The notes under the pieces were generated by a model. The model was not told the DNA's origin, did not search any database, and saw only the letters and a program-made list of their open reading frames with translations. The position numbers and the translations under genes were made by a program. A DNA stretch of 64,000 bases, from positions 1-64,000 of IMG/VR virus record IMGVR_UViG_3300042691_036561, one strand, 5' to 3'. This DNA comes from a virus. This document shows, in pieces, positions 58,026-64,000 of the stretch. Within the stretch, counting starts at the first letter, position 1. Every line of letters starts with the position of its first letter.

Positions 58026-59981
58026 CTATGCGTATGTTTTGGTGCTTTTAACAATATTAGAAACAAATTCAGCCCTCATTTGTGGATTTTTAGATAGTTC
58101 ATCAACCACAATACCCGCTAATTGTGTGCTATTACTGTTTATATCCACTTTAATATCTACAGAGCCTGTAAAACCTTTTAATCCCTCATAAGCATCTTTA
58201 CCCTTCTCTATACCTCTTTCAATTAATTCTTTTGCTTTTTCTAGGACCTCAGTTGCTTTTTCTTGAATATTCAAATCTTTAGTTATGTCACTTAGTTTTG
58301 TTTCTAAATACTTAATTGTCTCTTGTACCTCTTTTGGCATTCCCCCTTTTACTTTATCGATTATTTTGTCTAAAGCTTCGCCAGCGGCTCCTGTAGCCTC
58401 GCCATATACTTGTTTCATTGTTTGTGCACTGTTATTTTGAGTAGGGTTAATTTTTTCAGTAAAATCAACTGCCTTCTTCATTAAATTAGCGGCAGCATCT
58501 CCAGCTGGTCCACTTCTAACATCTTCCATTAATCTTAGATAAATGGCTGTCGCTACATTTAGTATTTTGGTTGTTTCGTTAAATTGATTTCTAGCAATAT
58601 CTATTGGTTTTTCGTCTGCTGCTTTTTTCTGTAAATCCTGTAATTCTGCTAATTGTTTATCTGTTAAATCACTTAAACTAACAAAACCATCTTTAACATT
58701 GGTTAACCCCATTTGTTGAACCATATTTTTAGGTATATCAAAACCAACTTTTCCATCTTTTATTGTTGCAATATTTGAAACAAATTCTCTTTGATCATCT
58801 GTTAATGATGGGAACATATTCAACTCGCTCATTGCTTCAAATTTAGCAGCACCTTTAACCGCCATATTTGTCAATTCACCCATTGAAATACCTAAAGCAT
58901 CAGACATTGCTTTTGCTCTTCTTAAATTGGCGCCACTTACTTCAAATCTTCCTTGTTCTGCATTGTATGTTGCTAAACTTCTTGCTGCCCCAATAATGCT
59001 TGTTTGTAACGATTCAACATTATTTGTTGCGTCGTACATTAATTTAATTGGGTCTGCTAAATCACCGACAGCACCACCAACAACTTGCAAATTAGCAGCT
59101 AAATTTATTGCACTTTCTGGATCATATAATTTATCAGCAACAGTAAAAATACTTTCCATATTTATTTTTAAAGCTTGAGCCTCTTGAACCATTTTACCTA
59201 AACCAGCTATTCCGTTTTGGAATCCAAATGCATTTAATTTACCAAGTTGACTTATTAAAGTTTCTGATGTGGCTTTTGCACTAAGGCCTAGTTTTATTGA
59301 TCTTAAACCAATTTGTTCAATAGATTTTGCCGCCCCATCAAGACCAATTCCAACATTTCTAAAATTTTCAGCATTCTCTAATAATGTTTTTGAATTTTTT
59401 GTAAACGCTAATGATGCAACCATCCCATTTGATATGGTTTTATCACTGTAGGCCGCCATCCTTTCAGAATTAACCATTAAAGACTCAACGGCGCTTACTG
59501 TTTCATTTGTTGTAACACCAAATCGTTGAGCTTCAATCATAGCAAATCTGGTTGAATCCATCATTTCGGTAGCTATTCTACCAACATACCCACCAGATCC
59601 CCTTGTCTTTTCTAATAATTCAACATTTAATTTAGCAATATCACCTAGCAAGGCTTCACTTGTTGCAAGTCCAGCATCGAACATCCCAGATAATAACTCT
59701 AAAGGATTAAATGTTGCCATTCCCTTTACGGTATCAATTATTTTTTTACCTGTTTCTGTATTAATCCTAGCTAAAGTCTGTGCTTGTTGATCTATAAAAG
59801 CAGCACCTAGTGCACTTGCAATAGTATTACCACCGCTTGTGGTTTTTGATGTTGATTTAGAGGCTTTAGCTGCTGTATCAGCAATTGCACTAGCGTGTTT
59901 TTCTGATGCTTTTTTTGCATCATCATCATCAATACCTAAACTTCTTAAAAAGTCGTAAAAATCTTTTTTTATGTCTGCCAT
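58026..59981 (-). CDS. Tail tape-measure-like protein
   Basis: 651 aa, mostly helical. Ala/Gly-rich segments (TASALGAAFIDQQAQTLARI-like N-terminus; LSGMFDAGLATSEALLGDI) and long amphipathic helices in the centre (YLETKLSDITKDLNIQEKAT) are typical of tape-measure proteins. It follows the tail tube and the gp26-like chaperone-type gene, as tape measures do in most tailed phages. 651 aa would match a tail near 100 nm by the usual 1.5 angstrom per residue rule (estimate), comparable to T4 gp29 (590 aa). Confidence 0.75.
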   Translation of the reverse strand: MADIKKDFYDFLRSLGIDDDDAKKASEKHASAIADTAAKASKSTSKTTSGGNTIASALGAAFIDQQAQTLARINTETGKKIIDTVKGMATFNPLELLSGMFDAGLATSEALLGDIAKLNVELLEKTRGSGGYVGRIATEMMDSTRFAMIEAQRFGVTTNETVSAVESLMVNSERMAAYSDKTISNGMVASLAFTKNSKTLLENAENFRNVGIGLDGAAKSIEQIGLRSIKLGLSAKATSETLISQLGKLNAFGFQNGIAGLGKMVQEAQALKINMESIFTVADKLYDPESAINLAANLQVVGGAVGDLADPIKLMYDATNNVESLQTSIIGAARSLATYNAEQGRFEVSGANLRRAKAMSDALGISMGELTNMAVKGAAKFEAMSELNMFPSLTDDQREFVSNIATIKDGKVGFDIPKNMVQQMGLTNVKDGFVSLSDLTDKQLAELQDLQKKAADEKPIDIARNQFNETTKILNVATAIYLRLMEDVRSGPAGDAAANLMKKAVDFTEKINPTQNNSAQTMKQVYGEATGAAGEALDKIIDKVKGGMPKEVQETIKYLETKLSDITKDLNIQEKATEVLEKAKELIERGIEKGKDAYEGLKGFTGSVDIKVDINSNSTQLAGIVVDELSKNPQMRAEFVSNIVKSTKTYA

Positions 59982-60000
59982 ATTACTAGTGCTATAATAT

Positions 60001-60008
60001 TATAAATA
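60001..60008 (-). promoter_or_regulatory. TATTTATA box before the tape-measure gene
   Basis: Exact TATTTATA on the coding strand, 4 nt after the frameshift-ORF stop and 19 nt before the ATG at 59981. Confidence 0.42.
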
Positions 60009-60011
60009 GTT

Positions 60012-60155
60012 TTATTCAGTTTTTTGTAATATAGCATTAATCATACTTGTTCTTTCGTGAATTGGTAGAATTAAGATATCTTGATAACTAAATCCTCTTG
60101 ATACAAGAAATAGTATTGTTTCTATTTGACTTTTTTTATATTCCGTAGAAGGGAC
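60012..60155 (-). CDS. Frameshift extension of the gp26-like protein (gp51/gpT-like)
   Basis: A 47-codon frame without an ATG starts inside the end of the gp26-like gene in the +1 (or -2) frame and stops 30 nt before the tape-measure gene. Its product starts VPSTEYKKSQIETILFLVSR and goes on with GFSYQDILILPIHERTSM, ending in ILQKTE, which is well-formed helical protein and not random sequence. Fused after residue 240 it would give a protein of about 287 aa. The arrangement tube, chaperone, frameshifted extension, tape measure is that of the G/GT tail assembly chaperones of lambda and many myophages. Expression is inferred from coding quality and the T6 slip site; a separate TTG start cannot be excluded. 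Confidence 0.68.
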   Translation of the reverse strand, partial: VPSTEYKKSQIETILFLVSRGFSYQDILILPIHERTSMINAILQKTE

Positions 60156-60876
60156 GAAAAAATTCCACCCCAAAGTCAACCAAAACTGGGACCTTTTCTC
60201 CTGACGGGGCGATTACATCTACTATTAAGTCTAAACCTGGTTTATTTTCTGATACAAATTTTTTAAATTCTAACGAATCTTTAATTGGTAGATTTTGAAT
60301 AAATTGATAAATAGCCATTTGATCTCTTTGACCTTCTACCGATTTTATCATCATTTCCAATCTTTTTGTATTAACAGGAGCAACGTTTGTGCCACTTGAT
60401 TCTTTAATTAATTGTAATTCTTTTTCTTGTGTATTTGATAAAAACTTAAAAGTTACATTCTTTTTGGATACTGGAAGACTAAAAGTATATTCACCGTTAG
60501 CATCTGGTGTCAATTTAAAGTCTTTTACCTTTAAAACAGATAAATCTATTACAGTTTCAAATTGCTTTTTTGTTGCTGGGTCTGTAATTGTTACTGTATA
60601 CTCAGTTCCAAATGCGGTATTTCTTAAAAATATTAATATTGCTTGTCTATCTTCTTCTACAATCTCATCAAAAGAAACATCTTTATCTAAAATTTTTCTT
60701 TTTAATAATTCATCCACAACTGTTTCGGATTGAATCAGGTTTGGTGACATTAAAATATTTTCATCTGATGCAGTTAAGTATGCAACTCTTAATGATTTTC
60801 TTCCGTTGGAATAATGTACACCTTGAGAAGGTAATTGAACAACATCATACGCAACCATTGGGTTAATATTTTCCAT
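60136..60876 (-). CDS. 26: gp26-like tail/baseplate assembly protein
   Basis: 246 aa. The signature of T4-type gp26 proteins is clear: VVQLPSQGVHYSNGRKSLRV followed by AYLTASDENILMSPNLIQSE and TVVDELLKRKI. The middle is beta (FKLTPDANGEYTFSLPVSKK) and the end is helical (QMAIYQFIQNLPIKDSLEFK). In T4 gp26 acts with gp51 in hub assembly; such proteins are probably counterparts of lambda gpG chaperones. The zero-frame ends FFRPFYGI-stop, while a slip at TTTTTT leads to the extension at 60012-60155. The gene follows the terminator and parS-like element by about 60 nt. Confidence 0.82.
   Translation of the reverse strand: MENINPMVAYDVVQLPSQGVHYSNGRKSLRVAYLTASDENILMSPNLIQSETVVDELLKRKILDKDVSFDEIVEEDRQAILIFLRNTAFGTEYTVTITDPATKKQFETVIDLSVLKVKDFKLTPDANGEYTFSLPVSKKNVTFKFLSNTQEKELQLIKESSGTNVAPVNTKRLEMMIKSVEGQRDQMAIYQFIQNLPIKDSLEFKKFVSENKPGLDLIVDVIAPSGEKVPVLVDFGVEFFRPFYGI
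60157..60162 (-). other. Candidate frameshift slip site (TTT TTT CGT)
   Basis: Six T on the coding strand, in codons 239-240 (Phe-Phe), 18 nt before the zero-frame stop. A +1 slip lets the Phe tRNA move from TTT to the cognate TTC; a -2 slip re-pairs fully with TTT. Both give the same extension frame at 60012-60155. Confidence 0.55.
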
Positions 60877-60937
60877 AATAGTATTGAATTCTTTTCTTTT
60901 AATATAACTATAAAATAATTAAAAATCAACAGTGTAA

Positions 60938-60953
60938 GGTTTCACGTGGAACA
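60938..60953. promoter_or_regulatory. parS-like 16-mer
   Basis: The minus strand reads TGTTCCACGTGAAACC, which fits the bacterial ParB-binding consensus TGTTNCACGTGNAACA at every position of its 12-base core; only the final base differs. It lies in non-coding DNA between the tail-tube terminator and the gp26-like gene, and abuts another palindrome at 60953-60965. No ParB gene is in the window. Confidence 0.7.
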
Positions 60954-60965
60954 CTTGTTACAAGT
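60953..60965. repeat. Palindrome next to the parS-like site
   Basis: ACTTGT-T-ACAAGT, a perfect 13-bp inverted repeat that shares its first base with the parS-like site. Likely a second protein-binding half of the same element, or coincidence. Confidence 0.55.
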
Positions 60966-60987
60966 AATTGATAATCAGTTAAATAAA

Positions 60988-61020
60988 AATCCCACATCCG
61001 TTTTTCACGAATATGGGATT
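60988..61020 (-). terminator. Intrinsic terminator after the tail tube gene
   Basis: A 14-bp stem (AATCCCATATTCGT with ACGGATGTGGGATT, two G-U pairs) and a GAAAA loop on the minus strand, followed by TTTTATTT. It lies 21 nt after the tail-tube stop. Confidence 0.93.
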
Positions 61021-61041
61021 ATAAATAAAACTATTTGAATA

Positions 61042-61530
61042 TTAGTAAACTTGGATACATCTATCCATTCTTAGTTCAGCATCGATTGAAGCTAAAGCAT
61101 CTTCTGAATAGCTAAGATCACCAAAATTTAAACTTGTTAAGAAACAGCCTTCTAAAATCCACTTCTCAACAACAACCCCTGTTGGATCTAACATTTCAAG
61201 TTCTACGTTCTTTTTATATCCTGCAGCATAGCCCATTCTACCGGTTACGGATTCAGCATGAAGACGGAACCATTCCATCAATGCTTGGGATGCAGATGGA
61301 CCAATTGGATCTTTAAAAGTAACCTTAATTGGGTCCCAGGTAAATCTACCTGCTACATATGTTGAAGTATTTAAAAACGGAATTTCAGTTGAATTAATTT
61401 TAGCACTAGGACGGGATGTAGATGTTACATACCACTCGTTGATACCCAAAGATGATGGAAATCTTAGGATAAACCTATTTTTACGTTTCGGCTCATATGG
61501 AACCGGCATTTTCATTAATAAATCTGCCAT
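61042..61530 (-). CDS. 19: Tail tube protein (T4 gp19-like)
   Basis: 162 aa, the size of T4 gp19 (163 aa). Family features: the N-terminal KRKNRFILRFP, the ISSRP-like segment STSRPSAKINSTEIPFLNTS, TFKDPIGPSASQALMEWFRL, and the C-terminal EKWILEGCFLTSLNFGDLSY plus RMDRCIQVY. It stacks in hexameric rings to form the inner tube. A long leader with an octamer array separates it from the sheath, and a strong terminator follows, so the tube is probably made from its own abundant message. Confidence 0.93.
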   Translation of the reverse strand: MADLLMKMPVPYEPKRKNRFILRFPSSLGINEWYVTSTSRPSAKINSTEIPFLNTSTYVAGRFTWDPIKVTFKDPIGPSASQALMEWFRLHAESVTGRMGYAAGYKKNVELEMLDPTGVVVEKWILEGCFLTSLNFGDLSYSEDALASIDAELRMDRCIQVY

Positions 61531-61567
61531 TGTGTTTGTGTTATATTGTTTTGTTTATTTCTTTCCT

Positions 61568-61575
61568 TATAAATA
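61568..61575 (-). promoter_or_regulatory. TATTTATA box before the tail tube gene
   Basis: Exact TATTTATA on the coding strand, 37 nt before the ATG at 61530 and just downstream (in transcript sense) of the octamer array. An AAATAAATTTATTT palindrome lies at 61588-61601. Confidence 0.45.
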
Positions 61576-61644
61576 TATCAATATTAGAAATAAATTTATT
61601 TTTCAAAATACTTGACTTTTTGGAAAAAAATCGTTAGCTTTTTG

Positions 61645-61775
61645 CTACTACGTTACTAAAATACTAATGTTCTAATATTACTATTTTACTTTATTCTAAT
61701 ATTTCTATGTTCTATTATTTCTAATGTACTGATTTTCAATGTACTAATATTCTTTAATTACTACTTTATACTAAT
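61645..61775. repeat. Degenerate tandem array, period about 8 bp
   Basis: The non-coding spacer between sheath and tube carries about 16 iterations of a degenerate octamer, plus-strand consensus near TACTAATR or TTCTAATR. The C of each CTA-like core falls at 61648, 56, 64, 72, 81, 89, 96, 705, 712, 721, 729, 737, 744, 752, 761 and 771, mean spacing close to 8. No ORF or stable hairpin accounts for it. Iterons, a phased protein-binding array or an RNA leader repeat are possible. Confidence 0.7.
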
Positions 61776-61780
61776 AAAAA

Positions 61781-61803
61781 AGGGATGGTTAAAAACCACC
61801 CCT
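61781..61803 (-). terminator. Intrinsic terminator after the tail sheath gene
   Basis: On the minus strand AGGGGTGGTT and AACCATCCCT form a 10-position stem with one mismatch and a 3-nt loop, followed by six T. It lies 21 nt beyond the sheath stop. Confidence 0.88.
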
Positions 61804-61808
61804 TGTTC

Positions 61809-61823
61809 AGTCAGATTCTGACT
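61809..61823 (-). repeat. Inverted repeat after the sheath stop codon
   Basis: AGTCAGA-T-TCTGACT, a perfect 15-bp palindrome 1 nt after the sheath stop and 5 nt before the terminator stem. In RNA it would be a short hairpin in series with the terminator. Confidence 0.55.
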
Positions 61824-61824
61824 A

Positions 61825-64000
61825 TTAGATATTCTCAAAAGAAGCTCCTGTTGGTGTAATAATAAACTCAACATCAATAAATTCTAACGCTCTTGTAGGT
61901 TTGATGTAAATCTTACCTCTCAATGTGTTAGCATCAATATCTTCTGGATCGTTTGATACGCTTACACGGAAATCATAAAGACCTCTTTCTTTCTTAATTG
62001 ATTCAAGAATTGGGTTAACCAATCTTAAGAACTCTTGTCTAACTTGATCATCGTTTTGTTCAAACAATAATCTTACAGCTACTGCAGATATTAACTTTCT
62101 TGCTCTTAATAATAATCTTCTTACGTTGATTCTATCAAGTGCTGATTCTCTAACTTGTAACGTTTTGTTACCCCAGATAATAGTACCTGTATCAGAGAAT
62201 GTTGCAATTGGGTTAATTCTAGCTTTGTAAAGTTCATCTCTTTCATCAAGAGTTAACTTCTTAGTTGCTTTGATTGAGTTAACAAGACCTCTTGAATAAC
62301 CAGCGACCGCAAACCATGGGTAAGATACATTATCAGTTAATGCAATATTCTTCAATACTTCACCTGTTGGCGGAATATAAAGTTGTGTAGCGTTATCTGT
62401 ATCTCTTACTTGAATCCAAGGCCAGTAAGTTGCTGAGTAGTTAGAATCGAATCCTAAATCATCTAAAGCACCAATTACTTCGTCAGCACCTGTTGTACCA
62501 CTAAAGTTAGGAGCGTTGATGATATAAAGCGAGTCTGCTCTATCATTCTCAATAATATCAACCGCCTGATTTACAAGTGAGCTATGGTCATTCCAGTTAA
62601 TACCTGGTGTAGCAAAAATATTAATATCAACAGCTTCAGGATTTTTGAATGTTTCAATACCTTGTAAAAATGCATAGTAATCTGAGTTACCAACTAAACT
62701 ATTGAATACACCGCCATTAGTTGTGTGCCCACTTATGTAAGTTGTCTTTCCGAAAATGAAACCATCTCCGTTTGATCTAACATTTCTATAGATATCCCAA
62801 CCATCAAATCCACCAAATACTGGTAATGTAAATTTACGGAAATTAACACCATCTAATTTACCTTTATCAGTACCTTCTAAATCGTATGAAGTTGTTTTAA
62901 ATAATTTTTCACCAGTAGTTCCTGTAATATTTGCTGCGTTAACAGACAAGTGGAAACCAAAAGACGAATCAGTTGCATCGGTACCTTTAAATTTGAACAT
63001 ATCTCTATCGAAAATGAAGTGTTCATCTGTAGATAAACCTAATGTAACCTTCTTAACCTTATCACCATTTGTTGTTACAGGGGTTCCGTCTATATTGTAG
63101 TATAGAACATCACCAGCATCGTAGTATTTTGTTTTAAAACGAATACCACCAACATTAGCTTTTGTTGTTACGCCCTTGAAACCAGCTGGGATTGCATCTG
63201 TTGGAGCATCATCTGCCATAACCAACATAATGTACTTAGATCTTAATTCATATTCACCATCAGAAGTACCGATCTTTCTACCAACATAACCTGGAAGATC
63301 TGGATTCATAGTACATCTACTATATTTTTCTAATACAACTTGATTTGCATCAGTATCGTTGAAATCACGAACAAGAACATCAAATTCACCTGTGTCTAAA
63401 TCAATATTTTGAACAGTTACTTTAACTTCGTAATTAGATGCATCACCATCAGATATTGTTAAGAAACTGAATAGGTCAAATACCTTACCGCCCCTAACTT
63501 CAGAAACGATGGTTGAAGATCCAGCCATATCCCACTGGGTCATGAAGTTATCACCTTCAGTTGCGTTTACAACTGTTGTACTTAAACCTCTAATTAAACC
63601 TTGTTCAAAAAGATTTGAAACTAAGTTTGGATATGCTTCGTGTACATATAATGGATATTCAATTTTATCTTTATCAAATACATCAGCACCAATTACCTTT
63701 GTAAGGTATTTTGTGGAAGTTTGATCTAAAGAACAATTAAATGTTCTAACATCACTATCGATATCAGTTACTTGAATTGTAAAGTCAGCTAAAGGATTGG
63801 TTGATAATCCAGAGCCACTAACACTAACAGTTGTGCCGGTTACTCTATGTGTTAATACGTTTTGAATATAGTTACCTCTAGATCTTAATAAGCAAACTTG
63901 CATATCATGATAATCAGTATTCAAAGACGCGTTATACTTAAATCTTGTAACGGTAAATTCTGAAGTACCAGTTGAGTAAACAAAAAGGTATGAATATACA
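61825..64000 (-). CDS. 18: Tail sheath protein (T4 gp18-like), start outside the window
   Basis: At least 725 codons; the frame is open to the end of the window (residues such as GTSEFTVTRFKYNASLNTDY precede the first internal start-like codon, a TTG at 63924), so the true start lies beyond 64000. The C-terminal half has the sheath signature: YIINAPNF, YSATYWPWIQVRD, YIPPTGEVLKNIALTDNVSY, PWFAVAGYSRGLVNS, the helix LTLDERDELYKARINPIATF and NKTLQVRESALDRINVRRLL. The contractile sheath surrounds the tail tube and links to the baseplate through gp25. Complete except for the missing N-terminus. Confidence 0.93.
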   Translation of the reverse strand, partial: VYSYLFVYSTGTSEFTVTRFKYNASLNTDYHDMQVCLLRSRGNYIQNVLTHRVTGTTVSVSGSGLSTNPLADFTIQVTDIDSDVRTFNCSLDQTSTKYLTKVIGADVFDKDKIEYPLYVHEAYPNLVSNLFEQGLIRGLSTTVVNATEGDNFMTQWDMAGSSTIVSEVRGGKVFDLFSFLTISDGDASNYEVKVTVQNIDLDTGEFDVLVRDFNDTDANQVVLEKYSRCTMNPDLPGYVGRKIGTSDGEYELRSKYIMLVMADDAPTDAIPAGFKGVTTKANVGGIRFKTKYYDAGDVLYYNIDGTPVTTNGDKVKKVTLGLSTDEHFIFDRDMFKFKGTDATDSSFGFHLSVNAANITGTTGEKLFKTTSYDLEGTDKGKLDGVNFRKFTLPVFGGFDGWDIYRNVRSNGDGFIFGKTTYISGHTTNGGVFNSLVGNSDYYAFLQGIETFKNPEAVDINIFATPGINWNDHSSLVNQAVDIIENDRADSLYIINAPNFSGTTGADEVIGALDDLGFDSNYSATYWPWIQVRDTDNATQLYIPPTGEVLKNIALTDNVSYPWFAVAGYSRGLVNSIKATKKLTLDERDELYKARINPIATFSDTGTIIWGNKTLQVRESALDRINVRRLLLRARKLISAVAVRLLFEQNDDQVRQEFLRLVNPILESIKKERGLYDFRVSVSNDPEDIDANTLRGKIYIKPTRALEFIDVEFIITPTGASFENI

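Noticed and set aside
60012-60155. The 47-codon frame as an independent small gene
   Set aside because: No usable ATG in front of it; the only starts are TTG codons inside the gp26-like gene, and the position before a tape measure favours frameshifting.
61020-61027. Further TATTTATA copy as a promoter
   Set aside because: It sits between the tail-tube stop and the terminator, so a transcript from it would end at once.
63922-63924. TTG as the start of the tail sheath gene
   Set aside because: The frame remains open with plausible protein up to position 64000, so the start is outside the window.

Overview
This window is a 64-kb piece of a large, AT-rich T4-like myophage (contractile tail) genome. 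Every gene I can support is read from the minus strand, so the transcription order runs from position 64000 down to 1. Recognisable T4-type proteins are the tail sheath (gp18), tail tube (gp19), the gp26-type tail/baseplate assembly protein, gp53, gp25 and gp6 baseplate wedges, gp32, UvsX, a 5'-3' exonuclease of the T4 RNase H type, a DnaB-type helicase (gp41), primase (gp61) and the gp46/gp47 recombination nuclease. Start codons are preceded by A/T-rich leaders with almost no Shine-Dalgarno sequence, and one adhesin carries SprB-type repeats like those of flavobacterial gliding adhesins. Both points suggest a Bacteroidota (Flavobacteriia-like) host; this is inference.

Layout in transcription order: (i) 64000-46800, tail module: sheath, tube, gp26-like protein with a probable frameshift extension, tape measure, a 1601-aa baseplate protein with an OmpA-like segment, gp53-like LysM protein, a 1940-aa hub/baseplate protein, two small proteins and a Dps-like ferritin. 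(ii) 45700-37400, replication and nucleotide metabolism: gp32, UvsX, exonuclease, an unknown 147-aa protein, helicase, NrdB, NrdA. (iii) 37400-37240, a compact structured-RNA candidate followed by a UUCG-loop terminator. (iv) 37239-7757, the baseplate wedge and a large fibre/adhesin locus: gp25, gp6, a series of unknown virion proteins, then at least five proteins joined by Thr/Pro linkers and carrying cadherin-like, SprB-like, VWA-like and unknown head domains. (v) 7717-1, a second recombination and replication block: RuvC-like resolvase, primase, PD-(D/E)XK nuclease, gp47 and gp46 with two small genes between them, ClpP, and a partial gene.

The most unusual items are: a parS-like 16-mer (60938-60953) beside a second palindrome; a degenerate tandem array with a period of about 8 bp (61645-61775) in the leader of the tail-tube gene; a probable +1 or -2 programmed frameshift at the end of the gp26-like gene; a pseudoknot-capable RNA downstream of nrdA; a modular adhesin locus with shared linkers and duplicated modules; and a recurrent TATTTATA box on the coding strand before many genes, which is the exact reverse complement of the T4 late promoter TATAAATA. 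No tRNA, integrase, transposase or CRISPR array was seen. The head genes and the terminase are outside the window.
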